Shown here one piece after another: positions 26,469-34,831 of a stretch of DNA of 64,000 nt (the stretch's first letter is position 1; each line of letters opens with the position of its first letter). The position numbers and the translations under genes are program-made. Location: contig NZ_JBIWXY010000001.1 in the NCBI RefSeq assembly GCF_044751345.1, positions 682,001 to 746,000 of the forward strand, written 5' to 3'. The stretch comes from Methylobacillus methanolivorans (GTDB taxonomy: Bacteria > Pseudomonadota > Gammaproteobacteria > Burkholderiales > Methylophilaceae). Under the pieces are notes generated by a model. It ran no database searches and was not told the origin of the DNA. It was given only the letters and a program-made list of their open reading frames with translations.

Positions 26469-27341
26469 TTGTCAAATGCATTATTAAACGGTCTGGTGAT
26501 TGCCTCATACGGCAAGCGCTATGGCGTAGAACTAGAAGATGGCACTGAGTTAAGCTGCGTCACCAGGGGCAAGAAAACCGATCTTGCCTGTGGTGACAAG
26601 GTCAAGGTCAAACTGACTGGCCCGAATGAAGCCGTAGTCGAGCAACTGGAGCCCAGGAGTAGTTTGCTATACCGCAGCAACAGCTTCCGCAGCAAGATGC
26701 TGGCCGCCAATGTGAGCCAAGCTGTGATCGTGCTAGCGACGCAGCCAAGCTTTTATGAAGAGTTGCTGAATCGTTGCTTGGTTGCCTGCGAGGCTGCTGG
26801 GATCAAGGCTGTGATCGTACTCAACAAGTGTGATCTGGATAATGCCGACGACGTGCTACTACGGCTACAAGACTATGCTGGCTTGGGTTACACCATACAG
26901 CCACTCTCGGCACGCGACAACATTGCCCCCTTGAAGCAATGGCTACAAGGCGAAACCAGCGTCTTGGTCGGTCAATCAGGGATGGGAAAATCCACCATCG
27001 TCAATGCCTTGCTGCCAGATAAAATGGTAAGAACGCAGGAAGTCTCTACTGTCCTGGATAGCGGAAAGCACACGACAACGGCGGCACACCTCTATCATCT
27101 CGATGCCCAAAGTAAGCTGATCGATTCCCCTGGGTTGCAGGAATTCGGCCTCCACCACCTGGATGCCGAGCAACTGGAGCTAGCCTTTGTCGAGTTTCGT
27201 CCGTATCTTGGCCAATGTCGCTTCAACAACTGTCGCCACTTAAAAGAGCCTGACTGTGCGATCCAAGCAGCAGTTGATGCCGGAGCGATATCGCCACGGC
27301 GCCTTGGCTTCTATCAGCAATTGCGGCAAGAAATGACATGA
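26469..27341 (+). CDS. rsgA: Ribosome small-subunit GTPase RsgA
   Basis: 290 residues: N-terminal OB fold, circularly permuted GTPase (G4 NKCD near 117, G1 GQSGMGKST near 166, G3 DSPGL near 219), then the C-terminal zinc site CRFNNCRHLKEPDC near 250. It assists late 30S maturation. The start appears to be TTG at 26469, 3 nt after the protease stop; the GLVIASYGK block that begins the family follows within 10 residues. A GTG nine codons in would shorten it. The stop overlaps the next gene by 4 nt (ATGA). Confidence 0.94.
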   Translation: MSNALLNGLVIASYGKRYGVELEDGTELSCVTRGKKTDLACGDKVKVKLTGPNEAVVEQLEPRSSLLYRSNSFRSKMLAANVSQAVIVLATQPSFYEELLNRCLVACEAAGIKAVIVLNKCDLDNADDVLLRLQDYAGLGYTIQPLSARDNIAPLKQWLQGETSVLVGQSGMGKSTIVNALLPDKMVRTQEVSTVLDSGKHTTTAAHLYHLDAQSKLIDSPGLQEFGLHHLDAEQLELAFVEFRPYLGQCRFNNCRHLKEPDCAIQAAVDAGAISPRRLGFYQQLRQEMT

Positions 27342-28261
27342 AAACGGCACTGGTGTCTCATCCTGATACGCTGCTACATGTCATGGATGGCAAGCACCCG
27401 GAATCCCCAGCGCGCATCACTGCCATCATGGATGCGCTTGCCGAGCAAAAACTTATTGATAAGCTACAACGTCATGACGCCCCCCTAGCAAGCGATGAGG
27501 CATGGTTGCGTGTGCACGATGCCGCGTATGTTCAACACATCCGCAGTATTGCCCCACGTGCGGGTATCGTGCGACTAGATCCCGATACTGCCATGGGGCC
27601 AATGTCACTTAGCGCCTGCCAGCATGCGACAGGCGCAGTCATCAAAGCCACCGATTTGGTGATGCAAGGCCAGGCTCGCAACGCGTTTTGCTGCGTCAGG
27701 CCACCAGGACATCATGCCGGGAAATCACGTGCTGCCGGATTCTGCATCTTCAACCATATTGCTGCTGGTGTTGCGCACGCGTTGGCAAGTTACCCACTTG
27801 ATCGTATCGCCATTCTTGACTTCGATGTGCACCATGGAGATGGTACCGAGGATATTTTCCGCAACGATCCACGCATCATGCTTTGCTCCACCTTTCAGCA
27901 CCCCTTCTATCCACATCGTGGTGCGGATACTCGCTCTGGCCATATGATTAATGTACCTCTGGTTGCAGGAAGTGATGGGCAGGTATTTCGCGAGGCGGTA
28001 TTGCAGCACTTTACGCCAGCATTGGAGAGGTTCCAGCCACAGATGTTATTTATTTCCGCCGGGTTCGATGCACATGCAAACGATCCACTGGCCCAGCTGA
28101 AACTCAACACCGAGGATTACCGCTGGATCACCGAATTTGCTATGGCCATAGCAAAGCAGCATGCCCAGCAGCGCATTGTCTCTGTGCTCGAAGGCGGCTA
28201 TCACCTGCCCTCATTGGCGGCATCCGCTACCATGCACATCCGCACGCTTGCCGGGCTTTGA
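27338..28261 (+). CDS. HDAC-like deacetylase (class II / acetylpolyamine amidohydrolase superfamily)
   Basis: 307 residues in the arginase/deacetylase fold. The full catalytic set is visible: RPPGHHA with the charge-relay His pair near 126-131, ILDFDVHHGDGT with metal Asp and His near 163-174, AGFDAHANDP with the second metal Asp near 245-254, and EGGYHL with the transition-state Tyr near 284. Bacterial members deacetylate acetylpolyamines, acetoin-related compounds or protein lysines; the substrate is not predictable here. ATGA overlap with rsgA means translational coupling. Two queuosine genes lie in the same broad region but are not related to it. Confidence 0.88.
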   Translation: MKTALVSHPDTLLHVMDGKHPESPARITAIMDALAEQKLIDKLQRHDAPLASDEAWLRVHDAAYVQHIRSIAPRAGIVRLDPDTAMGPMSLSACQHATGAVIKATDLVMQGQARNAFCCVRPPGHHAGKSRAAGFCIFNHIAAGVAHALASYPLDRIAILDFDVHHGDGTEDIFRNDPRIMLCSTFQHPFYPHRGADTRSGHMINVPLVAGSDGQVFREAVLQHFTPALERFQPQMLFISAGFDAHANDPLAQLKLNTEDYRWITEFAMAIAKQHAQQRIVSVLEGGYHLPSLAASATMHIRTLAGL

Positions 28262-28292
28262 TTCAGTGGCATGAAGCTGTCGCAGTCTTTGC

Positions 28293-28301
28293 TGATATAA
28301 T
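28293..28301 (+). promoter_or_regulatory. Extended -10 promoter giving a possibly leaderless queD mRNA
   Basis: TGATATAAT (TG at 28293-28294, TATAAT at 28296-28301) is a perfect extended -10 element. The start site would be about 28308, the A of the queD ATG. There is no Shine-Dalgarno site in between, consistent with a leaderless message. Confidence 0.55.
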
Positions 28302-28307
28302 CGCGCC

Positions 28308-28748
28308 ATGCAAATCACCACCCGCCTTGAATTCGATGCTGGTCATCGTATCCCCAGCCATAAAAGCCAATGCCGCAACCTGCATGGACATCGCTATGCG
28401 ATGGAGATTACGCTTTCTGGCAACATCATCGAGCTGGAAGGCGCTTCTGACAACGGGATGGTGATGGATTTTTCTGACGTCAAGGCGATTGCCAAGCGCT
28501 GCGTGGTCGACCAATGGGATCATGCATTCCTGGTGTATCAGGACGATACAGCAGTATTAGCTTTTTTGCGCAGCCTGCCCAACCATAAAACAGTAGTGTT
28601 CAATCGTGTTCCCACGGCTGAAAACATGGCGGCAGAAGCATTCCGTATCCTCCAGGCGGAATACCACGACACCTATGGCACCCAACTCAAGCTGGAGCGG
28701 GTGCGCCTCTATGAAACGCCCAATAGCTGGGCGGATGCCCTAGCCTGA
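28308..28748 (+). CDS. queD: 6-carboxy-5,6,7,8-tetrahydropterin synthase QueD
   Basis: 146 residues of the PTPS/QueD T-fold. Zinc ligands are AGH near residue 13 and HGHRY near 31-35. The C-x3-HGH spacing (CRNLHGH) is diagnostic for QueD over eukaryotic-type PTPS. DHAFL near 72 carries the catalytic His, and the C-terminal substrate Glu lies in VRLYETP. It converts dihydroneopterin triphosphate to CPH4, the second step to preQ0. It has its own extended -10 promoter and converges with dnaQ (10-nt gap). Confidence 0.93.
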   Translation: MQITTRLEFDAGHRIPSHKSQCRNLHGHRYAMEITLSGNIIELEGASDNGMVMDFSDVKAIAKRCVVDQWDHAFLVYQDDTAVLAFLRSLPNHKTVVFNRVPTAENMAAEAFRILQAEYHDTYGTQLKLERVRLYETPNSWADALA

Positions 28749-28758
28749 CATCTTATGG

Positions 28759-29454
28759 TCATTGCGACCATATACAAGCACCACCTTTGGCCAGTGCTTG
28801 CAAATACTCCTGATGCGCGGCCTGCTCAGTATCACTCGCGCTCAAGACCCTTAGTGGCTTGCTTCGCGTTAATTGAAGCTCATGAATATTGTCCGCAGGG
28901 CCTTGGTCCAGCATGTCGATGATCAGACTTTCCTGGCCGCGGGTCATGGCCATGTAGACATCAGCCAGCAGTTCCGCATCCAGCAAAGCGCCGTGTAACG
29001 TGCGCGAAGAATTGTCTATGCCATAGTGCCTACATAAAGCATCCAGGTTATTGCGTTGACCAGGCCGCATTTCCTTGGCCATTTTCAGCGTATCGATAAT
29101 TTCCTCGACACTCTGCTCAATGTTGCGTCTATCTATCCTCGTCAGCTCGGCATTCAGGAAACCAATATCGAAAGGCGCATTGTGGATAATCAAGTCTGCC
29201 CCAGATACGAATTGCAGGAAGTCATCCACAATATCGGGGAAACGAGGCTTATCCTGCAGAAACTCCAGGGTGATGCCATGCACCTCCTGCGCGGCCTCAT
29301 CAATCTCACGGTCTGGATTGAGATACACATGGAAATGGTTGTTGGTCAGCCTGCGGTTGATCAACTCAACCCCGGCAATTTCGATAATACGATGCCCCTG
29401 AGCGTGATAAAGCCCGGTAGTTTCGGTATCGAGGAAAATCTGTCTCATGCCCAT
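28759..29454 (-). CDS. dnaQ: DNA polymerase III epsilon (proofreading) subunit DnaQ
   Basis: 231 residues. DEDDh exonuclease motifs: LDTETTGL near residues 8-15, HNAPFDIGFL near 91-100, and HGALLDAELLADVY near 155 with the catalytic His and Asp. The extreme C-terminus should bind the polymerase alpha subunit. Two start codons are possible, 29454 and 29448; the second gives MRQIFLDTE, the usual N-terminus, but spacing does not settle it. It follows rnhA by 2-8 nt on the same strand, unlike E. coli, where the two genes diverge. Confidence 0.95.
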   Translation of the reverse strand: MGMRQIFLDTETTGLYHAQGHRIIEIAGVELINRRLTNNHFHVYLNPDREIDEAAQEVHGITLEFLQDKPRFPDIVDDFLQFVSGADLIIHNAPFDIGFLNAELTRIDRRNIEQSVEEIIDTLKMAKEMRPGQRNNLDALCRHYGIDNSSRTLHGALLDAELLADVYMAMTRGQESLIIDMLDQGPADNIHELQLTRSKPLRVLSASDTEQAAHQEYLQALAKGGACIWSQ

Positions 29455-29456
29455 TC

Positions 29457-29915
29457 TTATGCCACCTCTCGCCCAAGCACCTGGTCAACTCCCTTATTGG
29501 CAAGCGCATCAGCGCGCTCATTACCAGCGTTACCCGCGTGCCCCTTTACCCATATCCACTCGATCTGGTGCTGTTGCACCAAGCGATCAAGGTTTTTCCA
29601 GAGATCTACATTCTTGACTGGCTTTTTATCACTAGTCGTCCAGTTTCTTGCCTTCCAGCCATGCACCCATTCCGTAATGCCTTTTTGCACGTACACGGAA
29701 TCGGTATAAATCTTTACCTTACATTCCCGCTTCAAAGCCTCCAGCGCACGGATCACCGCGGTAAGCTCCATACGATTATTCGTAGTATTCAACTCCCCAC
29801 CGTACAGGTCTTTCTCATGCCCTGCTATCGACAACCAGGCTCCCCAGCCACCAGGCCCAGGGTTGCCTTTGCAGGCACCATCGGCATAAATCTCTACTAC
29901 ACTGCTATCACTCAT
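29457..29915 (-). CDS. rnhA: Ribonuclease HI
   Basis: 152 residues, the E. coli length. The catalytic DEDD set is visible: Asp in YADGACKGNPGPGGW, Glu in MELTAVI, Asp in IYTDSVYV, Asp in NERADALA, plus His in KGHAGN. It degrades RNA in RNA-DNA hybrids. It overlaps the methyltransferase gene by 8 nt and leads into dnaQ. A type II enzyme, rnhB, is at 57433, so both RNase H classes are present. Confidence 0.96.
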   Translation of the reverse strand: MSDSSVVEIYADGACKGNPGPGGWGAWLSIAGHEKDLYGGELNTTNNRMELTAVIRALEALKRECKVKIYTDSVYVQKGITEWVHGWKARNWTTSDKKPVKNVDLWKNLDRLVQQHQIEWIWVKGHAGNAGNERADALANKGVDQVLGREVA

Positions 29916-30630
29916 GTTTTTTCTGTATATCCGTTCTTTGGGTTGGTGTTGGCAACAGGCCAGCCTTGAGCTTGGATTTGTTCCAGGCTGGCTTGATGAG
30001 GCGCATACCGATCACGCGTTTTTTCGCCAGGACAAAGTATACCCCACCCATCAATGGCCAAAACCGTGATCCCAGGCGCTCAATCGCGCTTAGGCGGCCT
30101 TGCCCAGAGCTATTACGCAATGGGGGCATATGACATGCCATCTTTAACTCAATAATTTCAAAATCCAGTAAGGTAAGCCAATCCTTCACACGCATCAGGC
30201 TAAGAAAGTTGGCATCCCAAGGATAATCGTCGGTATCGTTCGCCAACCGACGTAAACCCCATGTACTCACTGGGTTGAAACCAGTAATGACGATATGCCC
30301 CTCCGCCACCAGCACACGGGCTGCTTCGCGCAACGTCTGGTGCGGATGCTCACTGAAATCCAGGGCGTGCGGCAATAAGAGTAAATCCAGGCTATCAGCT
30401 TGAATCGGCAGTTGATGTGACGCGCATTGTATTACCCCGTGATCAACATCCGCATTGAATTGAAAAGGAATACGGCAATGTCTTAATAAGGGCATGCCCA
30501 ACATGCCAAATTGCATGGCATGAAAGCCAAAAATATCATGCACAACCCTGTCAAACAATGCTTGTTCCTGCTCCTGCAGGTATTGCCCCAATGGGCTGGC
30601 AAGCCATTCCTCTTGCTTCTCTGTTGACAT
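29908..30630 (-). CDS. SAM-dependent class I methyltransferase (YafS-like)
   Basis: 240 residues of the methyltransferase 11 family. The region around VDHGVIQCASHQLPIQADSLDLLLLPHALDF (split here only for description) corresponds to the post-II Asp-rich loop and motif IV; EAARVLVAEGHIVITGFNP follows as motif VI. The N-terminal SAM glycine loop is degenerate, so activity is not assured. Position beside gloB, rnhA and dnaQ matches E. coli yafS, a gene of unknown substrate. Divergent from gloB. Confidence 0.75.
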   Translation of the reverse strand: MSTEKQEEWLASPLGQYLQEQEQALFDRVVHDIFGFHAMQFGMLGMPLLRHCRIPFQFNADVDHGVIQCASHQLPIQADSLDLLLLPHALDFSEHPHQTLREAARVLVAEGHIVITGFNPVSTWGLRRLANDTDDYPWDANFLSLMRVKDWLTLLDFEIIELKMACHMPPLRNSSGQGRLSAIERLGSRFWPLMGGVYFVLAKKRVIGMRLIKPAWNKSKLKAGLLPTPTQRTDIQKKHE

Positions 30631-30641
30631 CAGGGCCCTAA

Positions 30642-30656
30642 CCTATCATTAATAGG
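30642..30656. promoter_or_regulatory. Small inverted repeat in the gloB divergent gap
   Basis: CCTAT (30642-30646) and ATAGG (30652-30656) flank CATTA in the 51-nt gap between the methyltransferase gene and gloB. It could be a shared operator. The arms are only 5 bp, so this may be chance. Confidence 0.25.
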
Positions 30657-30681
30657 CATCATCTATTGATTAATCACTTCG

Positions 30682-31434
30682 ATGCCTGAAATTATCCCGA
30701 TTCCCGCTTTTGACGACAATTATATCTGGCTATTACATCATGATGGCCATGCCATCGTGGTTGATCCTGGGGATGCACAACCCGTACTCAATGTATTAAC
30801 AGCATTGAGCCTACATTTAGATGCCATCTTGGTCACCCACCATCATGCTGACCATATTGGTGGTGTTGAAGTATTGATCTCTGCCACCTCTGCTCAAGCT
30901 TACGCACCAAAGAAAGAACAATACGCTTTCCCTCACCATGCTATCAGCGCGGGAGATCAATTAGACTTTGTTTCATTGGGGCTATCACTCTCCGTATTGG
31001 AGATACCCGGGCACACCCTGGGGCATGTCGCCTATTATGGCCAGGGCATATTATTCTGTGGTGATACCTTATTTGGAGCTGGTTGCGGCCGCTTGTTTGA
31101 AGGCACGCCTTCGCAAATGCTGGCTTCGTTACAACAGCTCGCAAGCCTGCCTGTCGATACCGCTGTTTATTGTGCCCATGAATATACTCAACACAACCTC
31201 AGGTTTGCCCTATCACTAGAGCCTGATCATGCCGCTTTACTGGCACGAGCAAAAGCTACAGGCACCCTGCGCGCCCAAGGCTTACCCAGCCTGCCGTCAA
31301 GCATCGGATTAGAGCTAGCTACCAATCCATTCCTTCGTTGTCATGAGCCTGGCTTGGCACAAGCATCAGGTAGTAAAGAGCGTGATCCCCTTAGTGTTTT
31401 TACAACCATCCGGGAATTAAGAAATCATTTTTAA
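30682..31434 (+). CDS. gloB: Hydroxyacylglutathione hydrolase (glyoxalase II)
   Basis: 250 residues of the metallo-beta-lactamase fold. The binuclear metal motif is THHHADHIGG near residues 51-60, with further ligands in GHTLGHVAY, FCGDTLF and CAHEYT. The C-terminal glutathione-binding segment ends in RDPLSVFTTIRELRNHF. It hydrolyses S-D-lactoylglutathione in methylglyoxal detoxification. The gene order with the methyltransferase, rnhA, dnaQ and mltD is the same neighbourhood as in E. coli. No Shine-Dalgarno site is obvious. Confidence 0.95.
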   Translation: MPEIIPIPAFDDNYIWLLHHDGHAIVVDPGDAQPVLNVLTALSLHLDAILVTHHHADHIGGVEVLISATSAQAYAPKKEQYAFPHHAISAGDQLDFVSLGLSLSVLEIPGHTLGHVAYYGQGILFCGDTLFGAGCGRLFEGTPSQMLASLQQLASLPVDTAVYCAHEYTQHNLRFALSLEPDHAALLARAKATGTLRAQGLPSLPSSIGLELATNPFLRCHEPGLAQASGSKERDPLSVFTTIRELRNHF

Positions 31435-31548
31435 TCATTGAGATAATGATATGACTTCAAGTGAGATGTTTATTTCCCCTATAGACTTGACGCTGCATTC
31501 CATCATTCGCTACTATCCTAGCACCCGAAGCCATCACGAGAAGTGTGA

Positions 31549-33111
31549 ATGACTGTGAAGTCCCTGCTGAAGCTGGTATTACTAGCATCACCCATTATTA
31601 CAGCTCCCGCAGCTTACGCTGTCACCAATGTGGTCGGCGACGAAATCGTCATCCTTGGCGATTATCCTAGTGACGATATTGCCGGATACATGCCGGATGG
31701 CACTAATCTCAAAAGCCAGGATAGCTTGGCTACCCTTGATCTATGGCAACGCATTCGCGATGGCTATGGCATCCCTGAATTGCAATCACCAATCACCAGC
31801 ACTCATGAGAGCTGGTATTCATCTCGCCCTGATTATGTCAAGCGCATGATAGATCGCAGCCAGCGCTATCTCTACCATATCGTTGAAGAAGTGCAAAAGC
31901 GTGGCATGCCTACTGAAATTGCCCTGCTGCCCATGATAGAAAGCGCGTTCAACCCGCAGGCGCTGTCCCGAAGTAGCGCCTCTGGCATCTGGCAATTCAT
32001 CCCATCTACCGGCAAGAATTTCGGCCTGAAACAGGATTGGTGGAGTGATGGTCGCCGTGATGTCACCGCCGCCACCAATGCGGCACTCAACTACCTGCAA
32101 AAACTATATGTCATGTTTGGTACGTGGGATCTTGCCCTGGCCGCCTACAATGCTGGCGAGGGTACAGTAAGCCGTGCAATTGCACGCAACCGCAGCCTAG
32201 GGCTGCCAACCGACTATCAAAGCCTTGAACTTTCGGACGAAACAAAAAATTACGTCCCCAAGCTGCAAGCGGTCAAAAATATCATGACCAATCCACAGCG
32301 TTATGGATTAAATATACAAAGCATTCCCAATCGACCTTACTTCGTCAAAGTCACTGCACCACAGCAAATTGACGCCAAGCTTGCGGCAGAATTGGCTGAA
32401 ATCTCTGCAGAAGAGTTCGCTTCGCTCAACCCTGAATACAATCGCCCTGTGCTAACAGCTAATGGCAAGGTGCATGAAATCCTGCTACCTATCAGTGCTG
32501 CCGAAATATTCAGCAACAATTTAGCTGTTTATGACAAACCACTCGTCAGTTGGCAAACCTATCATGCGAAACGAGGCGAGCGTATGGACAGCATCGCGCG
32601 GAAATTCGGCATTGATACGGCAAAGTTGCGGGATATTAATGGCTTGAGTGCAAACAATATCGCTAACAACACCCCATTGCTGGTGCCTGTTCAGTCACAG
32701 GGTAATAGTGATGCAATGATTGCCATTGCAGACCACGGACAAATTGCCATGCCAAGCACTATCTCCGCCCCTTCCACTACAATCAAACACATTGTCAAAG
32801 CCGGCGATACCATCAGCAGCATTGCCAAGAAATACAGCCTAAGTAACCAGCAAATTCTTAGTGCTAACGGCCTGAAGTCCAGCAACCTCAAGCCTGGTCA
32901 AATCCTTGCCATTACTAGCAGCCAATCAATCCCGAGCCAAGCCAAGCCCGTAGCAACCCGCCATTATGTGGTTAAGCGTGGGGACACCTTGGATAGCATT
33001 GCACGTAAATTTGATGTTCAAAGTAAAGATTTGAGGCGTTGGAATAACCTGACCGGCTCCCAGATATCCCCTGGCAATAAACTGACCGTCTCCCGCCCTG
33101 GCGAGGCTTAA
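31549..33111 (+). CDS. mltD: Membrane-bound lytic murein transglycosylase D with three LysM domains
   Basis: 520 residues. Signal peptide 1 to about 24 (ends TAPAAYA). The SLT family 1E catalytic domain spans about 105-215: catalytic Glu in MIESAFNP, then SASGIWQFIPSTG and LAAYNAGEGTV. Three LysM modules follow near 335-380, 410-455 and 472-517, each with the GDT/GER-x(3)-IA pattern. It cleaves glycan strands to 1,6-anhydromuropeptides. There is no lipobox cysteine, unlike E. coli MltD, so it may be periplasmic rather than lipid-anchored. The transporter SBP gene begins 12 nt later. Confidence 0.94.
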   Translation: MTVKSLLKLVLLASPIITAPAAYAVTNVVGDEIVILGDYPSDDIAGYMPDGTNLKSQDSLATLDLWQRIRDGYGIPELQSPITSTHESWYSSRPDYVKRMIDRSQRYLYHIVEEVQKRGMPTEIALLPMIESAFNPQALSRSSASGIWQFIPSTGKNFGLKQDWWSDGRRDVTAATNAALNYLQKLYVMFGTWDLALAAYNAGEGTVSRAIARNRSLGLPTDYQSLELSDETKNYVPKLQAVKNIMTNPQRYGLNIQSIPNRPYFVKVTAPQQIDAKLAAELAEISAEEFASLNPEYNRPVLTANGKVHEILLPISAAEIFSNNLAVYDKPLVSWQTYHAKRGERMDSIARKFGIDTAKLRDINGLSANNIANNTPLLVPVQSQGNSDAMIAIADHGQIAMPSTISAPSTTIKHIVKAGDTISSIAKKYSLSNQQILSANGLKSSNLKPGQILAITSSQSIPSQAKPVATRHYVVKRGDTLDSIARKFDVQSKDLRRWNNLTGSQISPGNKLTVSRPGEA

Positions 33112-33123
33112 TGCTGGTTTTTC

Positions 33124-34779
33124 ATGCGTGAATATCCTTCTGTTTTGAAATACCCCGCCCTATTGAGCCTATTATTGGCAATAGGCCTGTCAGCCTGTGG
33201 TCGCCCTAGCGCGGATCAAGTAGTCAATTACGATCTGGAATATCCACCAGAAAATGGTGGCACGATGATTGATGCCACGCGTGGTGAGCCGAGTGGCCTG
33301 ATTACCATGATTGCCGGCGAAGCTGCAGCATCTGCCGTCGCACAGAATATCTTCAGCAGCTTACTACGCTATGACAAGAACCTGGAGTTTGAAGGTGAGT
33401 TGGCTGAATCTTGGAACATATCCGCGGACCAGAAAATCATCACGTTCAAGTTAAAGCCCAATCTCAAGTGGGCTGATGGCAAGCCGCTGACCAGCGCAGA
33501 TGTCTTGTTTACCTGGAAACTGATTACCGACGATAAAACACGCACACCCTACGCCTCCGACTACAAACTCGTCATCAAGGCTGAAACCCCAGATGCCCGT
33601 ACTTTCAGGGTCAGTTATGCCGAACCGTATGCTCCGGCAGTCAATTCCTGGGCAGGTCTCGACATCCTGCCCAAGCATCTGCTTGAGGGTAAGGATATCA
33701 ACAATACAGCGTTTGCCCGTAACCCCGTCGGTAGTCACTACTATCAACTCGAAAAATGGCGTCCAGGCGAGCAGATATCATTGGTACGTAATCTGCTCTC
33801 GACACAGGGCCAGCCGCGCATAGACCGGCTGGTGAGCCGCTTTATCCCGGATGAAGCCTCGCAATTCCTCGAGTTAATGGCGAATAATATCGACACCATG
33901 AGTCTCTCGCCTGTGCAATATGCGCGTATCTTCCCGGCACGCCCTGAGTTGCAAAAAAAATTCTCGCTCTATAAGGAACTAGGAAATAGCTATACCTATT
34001 TAGGCTTTAACCTCAAGCACAAGCCGTTTGATGATATTCGCGTGCGTAAAGCCATCAATTACGCTATTGATAAACAAGAGTTGATTGATGGTGTATTGCT
34101 AGGCATGGGTGAGCCTGTTGCCTCACCTTACAAACCAGGCACACGTTGGTCTAATCCCAACCTGAAACCTTATGCTTACGACCCTGCAAAAGCACTCGCT
34201 TTACTAAAGCAAGCTGGCTTCAAGAAAAACCAGGATGGCATTCTGGAGCGAAATGGCAAGCCTCTTTCCTTTGAAATCCTTACCAACCAGAATAAACAGC
34301 GTGAGATGAGTGCCGTCCTGATTCAGCGCAGGCTCAAGGATATCGGCATTGATGTGAGAATTCGGGTACTGGAGTGGGCCAGCTTTATTGGCCGTTTTAT
34401 CAAGACTGGTGACTTCGATGTAGTATTACTTGGATGGCAGCTTGCGATTGATCCTGATCAATATGCCATTTGGCACTCCTCACAACAAGCGCCGGGCCAA
34501 TTCAACTTTGTTGGCTACAAAAATCAACGCGTTGATCGCCTATTGGAACGTGGCCGCATGGAGCTCAACCCCGACAAACGCATGAGCATCTATCATGAAT
34601 TTGCCGAAATCCTCCTGGAAGACAGCCCGATCGTTTACCTATTTGCTGGCTATGGCTTACAGGCCATGCATAAACGCATCAAGGGCATAGACAACCCGGC
34701 GCCACCAGCTGGCATTGGGCATAACTCGCAGGACTGGTACATTCCTAGGCCATTACGACGCACGGAGATCAGCCAGTGA
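33124..34779 (+). CDS. Peptide-type ABC transporter substrate-binding lipoprotein (SBP family 5)
   Basis: 551 residues. Signal peptide with lipobox LSAC (lipidated Cys at about residue 25), then an SBP_bac_5 body: FKLKPNLKWADGKPLTSADVLFTWK near 110-135 is the family signature. Family members bind oligopeptides, dipeptides, murein peptides, nickel or heme. It lies 12 nt after mltD and 52 nt before the first permease, so a role in murein-peptide uptake is a reasonable guess, not a demonstrated one. Confidence 0.9.
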   Translation: MREYPSVLKYPALLSLLLAIGLSACGRPSADQVVNYDLEYPPENGGTMIDATRGEPSGLITMIAGEAAASAVAQNIFSSLLRYDKNLEFEGELAESWNISADQKIITFKLKPNLKWADGKPLTSADVLFTWKLITDDKTRTPYASDYKLVIKAETPDARTFRVSYAEPYAPAVNSWAGLDILPKHLLEGKDINNTAFARNPVGSHYYQLEKWRPGEQISLVRNLLSTQGQPRIDRLVSRFIPDEASQFLELMANNIDTMSLSPVQYARIFPARPELQKKFSLYKELGNSYTYLGFNLKHKPFDDIRVRKAINYAIDKQELIDGVLLGMGEPVASPYKPGTRWSNPNLKPYAYDPAKALALLKQAGFKKNQDGILERNGKPLSFEILTNQNKQREMSAVLIQRRLKDIGIDVRIRVLEWASFIGRFIKTGDFDVVLLGWQLAIDPDQYAIWHSSQQAPGQFNFVGYKNQRVDRLLERGRMELNPDKRMSIYHEFAEILLEDSPIVYLFAGYGLQAMHKRIKGIDNPAPPAGIGHNSQDWYIPRPLRRTEISQ

Positions 34780-34831
34780 TATTGATCGCCATTTCGACTG
34801 ATACGCTATCAGCTCGCCTGGAAGCTGCAAC

